Assembly (NCBI GenBank): GCA_026745465.1
Contig: JACYXH010000100.1
Span: 1,439,501-1,503,500 of the forward strand
Origin: Lota lota
Lineage: Eukaryota; Chordata; Actinopteri; Gadiformes; Lotidae
Length of the DNA stretch: 64,000 nucleotides
Direction of reading: 5' to 3'
A program made the translations under genes and the position numbers. Below are positions 14,092-24,400 of the stretch, piece after piece. Under the pieces are notes generated by a model. The model searched no databases. It was given only the letters and a program-made list of their open reading frames with translations, and was not told the DNA's origin. Position 1 is the first letter of the stretch. Each line of letters opens with the position of its first letter.

Positions 14092-15579
14092 TTGTTTAGG
14101 GGGAGGTTCTATGGGGGGGGGGGGGGGTTAATTGAGAAACCGAATAAAAGGAGGGGGTGGCTATGGGATGGCCTGAAAACCAGCCTGCAGTCACCAGGCA
14201 ACCAACAAATAACCATTCAAATCATCATACTGTGTAGGTGCGTGTGTGTGTGTGTGTGTGTGTGTGTCACCAAATTATGTGGTGACACATCATTTGTTGT
14301 GTGTGTGTCTATGTATGTTTATATGTTGAGAGAAAGAGAGTGTGAAGGAAAGAGAGAAAGAGCAAGAGAGAGAGAGTGAGAGATAGAGTGAGAGAGAGAG
14401 AGTGAGAGAGAGTGAGAAAGACAGTTAGAGAGACACGCACGTGTTGAATTCATACTGTATGAATACTGTATGTGTGTGCGTGTGTGTGTGTGTGTGTCAC
14501 GGCCGCCAAATGTCCCCTCCAATAAACACCCAACAGGTGCCTCCTCTCATCCCCACACGACCACGCCTCTTTCCCCGGAGAGAGCCACTATTAACAGAAA
14601 ACACACCGAAACACCAGGGAGAGAGCAAACACGGTGTGACAGAAGGGTCATTCCACGAAGCGGGACACTGCTCCCCCCCTCTCTCTCCGCACTGTAAACA
14701 ACGCGCAGCTCTAATGATAGGACTTCTCCTTCGGCTGTAATTGCGCGCGTCATTACAGCCATTAACGTGACTGATTCGTGCGTTCGCTCGCCTCCCCTTC
14801 CCCCGTGGCTTTCCATCCCGTCAGCCGGCGTGTCTTCGACCACACGCAGAACGGCCACAAGACGAAGCCGCTGTCCATGCGGTCGGGCATTTGAGTCCAA
14901 AGGCGACCTCCACCGTGGTGGGCCCAACTCGCCCCTGGCTTCCATGTGCAAATGTTATGTGAGCTGCTGCAACGCCCTCCTCTCCCCTGTGGGATGAATA
15001 ACGTACCACTCTATCTGTTTCTCTCTCTTTCTCTCTATCTAGCTATCTATACCTCTATGTATCACAATATCAATCCATATATCGATCTATCTATTTCTCT
15101 CTCTTTCTCTCTATCTATACTTCTATGTATCACAATATCAATCCATATATCGATCTATCTATCTATTTATCTCTCTTTCTCTCTATCTATACCTCTATGT
15201 ATCACAATATCAATCCATATATCTATCTATCTATCTATTTCTCTCTCTTTCTCTCTATCTAGCTATTTATCTGGATATCTATCCATCATCTGTGACGTGT
15301 AAGCACAGATTTCCACCCAATCAAATGTTCCCATCCCTCTACCATGGTAAACTCACTGTTAGCCTGTGACCTGATCTGACCCTGGGTCCCCCCTCTCTCT
15401 CTCCTTCTCCTGCCCAGGCCGCGTGTCTCTGACCGGGGGCGCGTCTCTGCTGGTGGAGGGGCTGACCCTGGAGGACGAGGGCTGGTTCGAATGCCGCATC
15501 CTGCTCCTGGACAGCAAGACGGACGAGTTCCGCAACGGAACCTGGACCTTCCTCTCCATCACAGGTGCAGCACGCTGGG

Positions 15580-15616
<37 letters not shown>

Positions 15617-15715
15617 TGTATGTGGGTATAAGTGTGTAGCTTTTTGTCTGTCCGGTTGTATTTGTGTGTGAGTGTGTGTAGCTGTGTGAATGTGTGTATG
15701 AGTGTTTAGCTGTTT

Positions 15716-15752
<37 letters not shown>

Positions 15753-16228
15753 TGTGAAGCTGACTGTGCGTGTGTGTGTGTGTGTGTGTGTACGTGCGTG
15801 GATGTATGCGTGTAAATGTGTATATGTACTTTAGTGTGTCCCTGTGTGTGTTTATGTGTGTGTGTGTGTTTTCATCCTTCTTCCCTCACACTATTCTGGG
15901 ATGGAAACAGCCCCAGCGTGGGACCAGGGCACTTCCTGAGTCATGGCCTTAGCGGCTGTTACACAATGCTGCGCAGCGCTGTACTTTCGTTAGCCACCTG
16001 ATGGCACCTCCTCCTCCTCTCTGTCCATGTTTGGCTTGCTGCGGCCTGATATTCACCAAGCCATACCACACAGGAAGTGCAGTGTACATGCAGACCCAGC
16101 CGTCCGCAGCCAAGCCCTGTGCAGACCAAGGACAGCTGATGAGAAGCTGAATCCCTTAACCCTTTGATATGCTATGATGATAGCTTTGTTTTGTTTTTTA
16201 GAGTTGACTAACTCGTTCTCCAACCGGA

Positions 16229-16265
<37 letters not shown>

Positions 16266-16278
16266 AACACACACACAG

Positions 16279-16309
<31 letters not shown>

Positions 16310-17724
16310 AGCACAGACCCACATGCACACACACTCACACACCATCACAGTCATCACATTCAAAGACAGCCCTGGTATCCCAGGTGATTTAGTTAGTTGT
16401 CTGGGGGTTTCTCTTGGGGAGGAGGATAGGTTTGATCCCGCTGACATAGAACAGGGAAAGCCCAGCGACTGCTTCAGGTTACAGAGGAGCACCTGAGGAG
16501 CGTCCTTTCTCGTAATGTAATACTAGGACATGCACAGGGGCTTACACCTGTTACACCGGCGCACATACACACCTCAGTGCACGTTGACCAACACTCAAAC
16601 ACAAAGACGGGATTAAAAAAAACAAAACCTGGGAAGGAAGCGCTCAGAACAGATGCAGAGATCGGGTGTGACGTGGGATTCCCCCGGCGCGTCCTCTCTC
16701 AACAACTCCACTCATGCTAAGGTCAAGGGTCGTTTTCTGGGACGTGCCCTGCTGTGCCCCCCCCCCCCCCCCGGCGGAAGCCCCCGCTTGTCCAAATGCC
16801 GGGCTCGGGTCCCGAGCGGCGAGGCACGCGCGGGTTTTCATCAGGGCCTCCCTGTGTTGCTGCAGCTCCGCCCGTGTTCATCAAGACGCCGCCGGCGTAC
16901 GTGGAGGTGCTCCTGGGGGACCCCCTCACGCTGAGCTGCGGCGCCCACGGGAACCCCCGGCCGACGGTGGTGTGGCACAAGGACGAGACTCCCGTCGAGA
17001 AACACCAAAAGATTAAGGTAGGAGGCGACCCGGTCGGGCCGATTTTTGGAATAACTCCGCACGAAGGAAATGGGATTTGTCAGCGTGCGGTTCCGTTCGA
17101 GAGACGCTGTTTGTCTAAACTCGTAGGCCGCGAGCGTTATCGTAGGCCAGGTGTGCGAGCGGGAAGGGCGCCCTCGGCCCGACGAAGGCCCCGATGAAAG
17201 CCTTTCTTCTCCCTGCGTCTCCTTGTTCTTTGACTGAACACCCTCTCCCCTCCTCCCTCCCTCCTCCTCCCTCCCCCCTTCACCCGACCCTCCTCCAGGT
17301 GCTCAATGGGTCCTTGTCTTTAATCACGGCCACCAGAGACACCACGGGGGTTTACAAATGTCACGTGTCCAACACGGAGGGGAACCTGACTCATTCCACC
17401 CAACTGCAGGTCAAAGGTAAGCGTGCTGCATTCTCATGCAGCCATACGGGAGAGAGAGAGGGGGGAAAGAAATCCCTACTTAGCTCGAGCTGCTAGTTGC
17501 TAGAGGCCTGCAAGGCTTTGAACGTGAATCCTACAATTGCAGGCCTTACACATACATACCCTGATTCATATCAACCCTTTATATTCTTTGTATTTCAAAC
17601 AAAGAAATTGAATTCTTGGTATGATAGTGGATGTTTTGATAATCTGCCTCACGCGTGGTCTACACTGCCACCCAGTGGCCTTCCCCCGCCGTGCCAACAC
17701 TGAGTCGGCCCCGCCCACCCTACA

Positions 17725-17758
<34 letters not shown>

Positions 17759-20700
17759 GACTGTATCATGACGCGCATGGATTCATACTCAGCTATGTTG
17801 ACCGGTAGTCTTCCATACTTGCGTGGTGAGACGTAGGGGATGACTCACACTTGCTCTCTTGCGTCTGATATTAAAACCAAAGGTCCTCCAATCATCCTCA
17901 TCTCCCCGGGGGACACAACGCTCAACATGTCCCAGGATGCAGTGCTGCAGTGCCAGGCAGACGCCTTCCCTTCCAACCTCACCTACGAGTGGCTGAAGCA
18001 AGGCCAGAACGTCTACCATATCGAGTGAGCCACCGCACTCCTCCTCAAAATCCGAGAATGTGTATCGATCGCGCCGTTCGCTAGTAGTCCATTTGAGCGG
18101 CTATAGAGCAAAATCCATTGTTTTCAATTTTTGCCCTGAGCCACTGCCACTGTCTTATAATATTGTTATCAAATGGATTTGATAACGCTGACCGATTGTG
18201 TGTCCTTCCCATTCAGATCCCTTAAATCGAGAGTGAAGATTTTGGTGGACGGTACCCTCCTCATCCCTAATCTAATGCCAGAGGACGCAGGGAACTACAC
18301 CTGTATACCAACCAATGGGATCCTGACTCCACCATCTGCATCCGCCCACCTTACAGTCAAACGTAAGACCGTGAGGGGATATCATTATTATTTGAATACA
18401 TTTTATTTACATACTAGCGCTTTTCTAGGGACACTCAATGACACTCTACAACAAGAATAAATACATCAATAAAAACAAAACAAAATATCAATGCAAGGTT
18501 ACATTCAAACATTTAAAGCGTACACATGAAAGAGGGACCGAGATAGATTCCAGATATACTATATCACGCTATGACGAACCTTGTCCTGTCAAATGGTATT
18601 TTATCACCATGTCTCTCCTTCTCCATCCCAGACCCTGCGCGGGTGGGCCGGATGTCCAGGGAGACCTACCTACCAGCGGGCATGGGGGGGGTCATCGTGT
18701 GCCCCGTCCAGGCGGACCCCCCTTTGCTTTACGTCAACTGGACAAAAGACGGGAACAACATAGACGTTGACAATGTACGTAAAAAAATTATAATAAATAA
18801 AAACATGCACAAATATGTTTGTACGGACGGCGAAATCAGCTGGGTTCTTACAAAAGAAATGTTCTGTCCCTGTTTGGCGCGGCGCAGTTCCCCGGCTGGA
18901 TGGTGAACTCCGAGGGCTCTGTTTTCATCACCACGGCCAACGACAATGCTGTGGGCATGTACACCTGCACCGCCTACAACAGCTACGGCACCATGGGCCA
19001 GTCGGACCCCACCCAGGTCATCCTCAAGGTACGGTCAGCCTTCAGTACGTCTCGTACCGGCTGATGCTTCCCCGAGAGGCTTATGAACAACACAAAGGAA
19101 GATATGGATTATAGCGTCCTCTATAGGACGGTACCATTAATGCTTCCGCTAAGATTACATGAAGTTAGCTGCCTTACAATAATAATAATAAAAGAATAAT
19201 GATTGAAACCGTTTTTTGAGTCCGCCTGACGAGACAAGAATTGCAGAGGCAAAGGATCCCGACACTCGCATGAATCCATTTATTTAAAATAATCCATTTA
19301 TTTAAAAAACCTCTCCATCCAGGACCCCCCTGCGTTCAGAGTGACCCCTCGGGCCGAGTACCTGCAAGAGGTGGGCCGGGATTTGATGATCCCCTGTGAG
19401 GCTAAAGGAGACCCCGTCCCCAATATAACCTGGAGCAAGGTGGGGCCAGAGAACATCTACTCACTACTGCTGCTGCTGCTGCTGCTGCTGCACACACCAG
19501 GGACATCCGTCCTCATATGCTAATGTTCTTTGTGGTTCGTAGATCGGGCCGACTCCTCGCTCCCCCTTCGCTGTGTTGGCCAACGGCTCCCTAGTGCTGC
19601 AGCCCCTGAGCAAGGACCACCATGGGGGGTGGGAGTGCCTGGCCACTAATCACGTGGCCACGGTCAGCGCAGGCACCGTGGTCACGGCGCTGGGTGAGTG
19701 TGACTGACGCCCGACATGGATTGTGCACTGACTCCATGAAAATCACACAATCAAGCCTGAGGAGCAGCGCCATCTTGTGGTGAAACTAGGGTTATTTCTG
19801 TTGTCCTTTTTTAAGGGAACCAGACGAATCTGCAAGCTCGGGTTTCGTTTAATATGGCATATAGGTCCGGCTCATCTTCTGTTCAGACCGACGCCTGGCC
19901 TGAGTCGGGCCAATCACGACCGTTTATCTAATGTGGGGCGGGTTTAATAGGATGACGTTGAGGCAATTTCATAAACAACCAAGATGGCTGCCGCTGATGT
20001 GTCCCACGTTTCGTTGCTCTGATTGGTTGCAGGTCTATTCAATTATATCCAGAGGCATTTTGGTGTGCGCCCGTCGATGAAGCCCTGTGGAAATCGAAAG
20101 TTCACTGAGGGGTTCCAGACTAAAACGCATTTGCGAATCGGTCTGACGATGTCAGGCTAGCCTAAACCCGCACAATGTAACTTTTAGTACTGCAGTTATT
20201 TACTCCATTCAAACATATCTGAACAAAAGAGTTTCTCAAGAATAAAACCTGCTCATCCACGAGCCAATCCATCCAGGGAATTTATCTCTGTAAACTGTTT
20301 TATTCTCCTCCACTCTCCTCCGCTACACAAACACAGTTGATGTTTGAGGTTTGTGGTTTGGTTTTGGTTTTTCACTGATTACTTTATCAGCCAAATTCAC
20401 GTTTTGTTCTTGGATCCATTACAAAGTTGTCCCTAAGTCTAGACATACTTCTTGTTTGTTTTCCACTCAGGCACCAGTCCCCATGCAGTGACCTCAGTCT
20501 CCGTGGCGGCAGAGACGAACCAGGCCAACGTGTCCTGGGTGGCCGGCTTCGACGGGGGATTCTCCCAGAAGTTCACCGTCTGGTCCGTAGCATCCGCCAT
20601 ATGTCCGCTTTCAGCAAATAGAAAGCGGACATACGGACACAAAATGCCTTTACGGTTCTGTCGTTGTCGTCGCATTGTACTGACGTACCGTGTCCTCTCT

Positions 20701-21382
20701 CTTCCACCAGGGTCAAGCAGGCGTCCAGAGGCAAACACGAATGGGCGTCTTTGCCCGTGCCCACCTCCAAAGACAATCTGTTGGTGACGGGTCTGTTAGC
20801 CGCCACCAACTACCAGTTCAGCGTTCTGCCTCAAAACAAACTAGGCTCCGGACCCTTCAGTGACATCGTCTCAGTGCGAACTCGAGGTCGGTACTACAGC
20901 GAGACGCGGGCTCATTAGTCTTCAGCGTCTCTGTTCGAACCTCACGAGTGATCGCGTTCCGGGTCTCTTCCACCAACAGCGGTGCCGACAGAAGCCCCCC
21001 TGGTGGTCCTCACTCTGCCGACGCTGGAGCCGCCCACACTGCTCTGGGCCAACCGGACGGACCAGGGGGTTCTGCTGCAGTGGTCCCCCCCGGAGGCTCC
21101 GTCCGCCCCGCTGACTGGCTACCTGCTGCAGGCCTGCCGGGAGCAGGGCCAGTGGGTCGTCCTCAGCAGCGATGTGGGAGCCAACCAGAGTGACATGCTA
21201 GTGCAAGGCCTGCTCAGGGTTAGCGTAGCTCTGCTTAATATAACACACACACACATGTTTCATCTTTCAACGTTTTCTTCTGAGTGCCGTCTGCCTTTTC
21301 TTTCTTTGAATTATCTTTATGCTAGTATGGACGTTGAACTCGCTAAAGGGTATTGTGTTTTGTTGTAGGTGTTTAATCCCTC

Positions 21383-21467
<85 letters not shown>

Positions 21468-24400
21468 GTCTTTTTCATGCAGGACTCCAGTTATGACCTG
21501 AGGCTTTTGTCTCGCAGTCTCAAACTCCTAAGTGTGCCTAGTGAGTCTGTCAACGTGTCCACCGCAGGTAAAGTGTTTACAGCAGCACCAGACAATGTTA
21601 ACAAACACATATTCTTTCATCAAGGTTCAGACTTTAATATAGGGCTGTATGTTTATGCAACCATAACAGCTTCTCAATCAAAATGATTTTCTTTAGGTTT
21701 AACTATTTACACAAATTATACTAACTAAAATATTATATAAATATTTTTTTGTTATATATACTGTATATATAATTTGTTAGTTAGTATAATTTGTGTAAAT
21801 TATTCTACAAAATATTTTCTTCAACTATAATTATTTACACAAATTATACTAACTAAATATATATATATGTAAATACGTCTGTATATATAATCTATATACA
21901 TAATCAGTAGAATAACAATTGGTGGGCTTCTACTGACTCACAGGAATGGAGATGTATCCCATACGAGCGAGTTTCCTGGAGTATATTCCTCAGCCGCTAT
22001 TGGCCGGTGTGATTGGTGGAGTGTGCTTCCTGTTCATGGCCATCGTCCTCGCCTTGGTGACGGCCTGTTTTATGAGCCACAGGAGGCAGAAACGGCGCAT
22101 CAAGAGACGACACGGTAAAGACAAGAATAATGGAGAACTGTTGATGTCCCCTCTATTGAACGATGTTGTGTTATTGTGTACAGCATCATGGTGTAGTAGG
22201 ATGTACAATAAACAAACACCTTGCGTTCTCAGATCTCCACTCTGTCTTCCAGAGGACCACATCTCCAGAGTACGTATCAAGGCCAATATCAAATAAATAC
22301 TTACTCACGGAAATATGTGCATTGTTTATGTCAGCAAAGCCCATGCTTGCTGCAGGTCTTTCTGGAGCTAATCCTCCAATGTCTCTCATCCTGTGTCCAG
22401 AGCTCGCCGGCCTCCCCGAAGCCCCGACAGCATCCTCAAGTTGAAGCTCTGCCCAGCGTTGCCCTTCTTTCCCAGCTCGTCCGCCTCGCAGTCTGACCGC
22501 TCCACGTTCGACAAAGGCAGCCGTGGAGAGTACCAGGACCAGAAAAAACAGCTCCTGTCCAACGCCTCTCCCCCTCCCCATTACACTCTCTTCGAGAGCC
22601 ACCTCGGGTGTCAGGCCCCCTCGTCCGCCGGTCTGGAGTCCATCTGCAGAGGTCCAGACGGACGCTTTCTTGTCCAGCCCCTGCCCGAAGGCTCCAGTTC
22701 CCCCAGCAATGACATCTTGAAGAACGTCATCGTCCAGAGCAACGGTGGGGTCAGCGACGCGGGCAGCAGCCGGACGTCCTTCAGGGACTCTCCCAAGTCC
22801 AGCATCTTGAGCTCGGAGAAAGAGGAGAGGAAAGACTCGCCCCTCACCGTGGACGTTGCCGAGCTGAGCCGGCCTCCCTCCTCTCCCGGGAGAGTGAAGG
22901 CCATGGCGAGAAACTTTTCTCGACACGGCTGCTTTTACTCAGACGAGGAGCAGGGTTCGGAGGCCCTCCTGGAGAGAGCCAGTTTTTACTCCGACAACAG
23001 TGAGATGAGAACAAACGGGTCGATGAGGAGGTACTGCCTTCCGGCAAACGCCGATGCTCTCCTCCCGGGTCTCGGCAGGAGAGCATTGGGACTGGAGTGG
23101 AATGCGGACAAGCCAAGCCACTCAAGATATCAGCCTATGGAGAGAGAGAGCCAGCTGACAGACGCCAGCACCCTGGTCTCGCGACTTGACAGTGAACTGG
23201 AGGAGGACAGTATTGCCAAGTGTCTCAAGCTGGCCAAAGAGAGGCAGGAGATGGAGGAGCAGCTAAAGGCCTACACAGGTAACCAGAGGACTAAGGGATG
23301 GGCAGGGGGAGATCCTCAGTCTAGTAGGGCCAGCAGTCCTCGCAGAGATGTGCCTGGGTCAGAAGAGGATTCTGTGTGGAAACTACAGGACGTTACCCTC
23401 AGACAAAAGCACCATCCCACGGGCCAGACGAGCCGGGTTTCCGACTTCAGGAAGGCCTGCTATTTCGGAAGCACAAGCAGCCCTATGGATAGACTCCCCT
23501 CCTCCCATATACAGTGGGACATAAGCCCTGTTACGTCTGTCACCAGCATTGTTCCTGTGCGAAGCCCGCGAGAAACCCCTACGCGAGGACCTTATCCTCC
23601 CACCCAGGGCGTTCATGAAACTACGGAGGACTCTATGGCGGATGAATCCTCCAACGCCCCGGCCACGCAGAACACATCCCTGCCCATGCTCTCCCCTAGC
23701 GTTGCCTCAGAAAGCTCACCCATCCTCTGTCTGGGAACGCCGAAAAGAGGCAGGTCACAAAGCCCCGACAGGAAGGCAGATTTATGCCCCAGAAGGTCCC
23801 TTGCTGAAGGGGGCTGGACGAATCAGAGGCAGGGGGCAGTGAGATCCAAGACACCTCAGGCCTTTGGCACAGAGCACTGGGATGCCGCCCACCGATCTTC
23901 TCCAGGAGACCGGGAGGGCCCAGCAGGTCCTGCTCTGCCTTATACAGCTGCTGCACTATACAGTCGGTCAGACGCGCAGGAAGTCACTGACAGGAAGGAA
24001 TCCGGTGCCTCACATTATTCTACGTTATCCTATGAACACAGTGAGGCCAATCTCAGAGAAGACCATGGGAAGCGTCTGCACCTAAGTTCAGGGTTCAACA
24101 CCGATTTGGAGAAGGAGGGAGTGAGAGCGCGTTCCCGGAGGAGCGATAAGTGTCTTTTCTCGGAAAGTCCAAGCGTCATTTCTCCGTTAACTATTGTAGA
24201 GGAGTGTGAGAGTGACCAGTCACACTTCTCTGTCCCTAGAGTGTCTGATTGCTTCAATGTGAGGCGCTCAGCCTCACCTGCTCAAAAGTCCCCGGTGCAG
24301 ACAAGTGCAATTCTGAAATATCTCAGCCTTCCAGGTTTCATTGAAATGAGCGTGGATGAACCTGCTGAAGAAAGCGAACTCGCTGACACCAGCAGGCAAA

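Noticed and set aside
16380-16480. Possible tRNA-like SINE head (GGTTTGATCCC)
   Set aside because: A weak B-box match and a poor A box, with no SINE body or tail nearby.
22186-22926. 246-codon open frame on the minus strand
   Set aside because: It lies antisense to the igsf9 cytoplasmic exon, has no family resemblance, and reflects the base composition of that coding exon.
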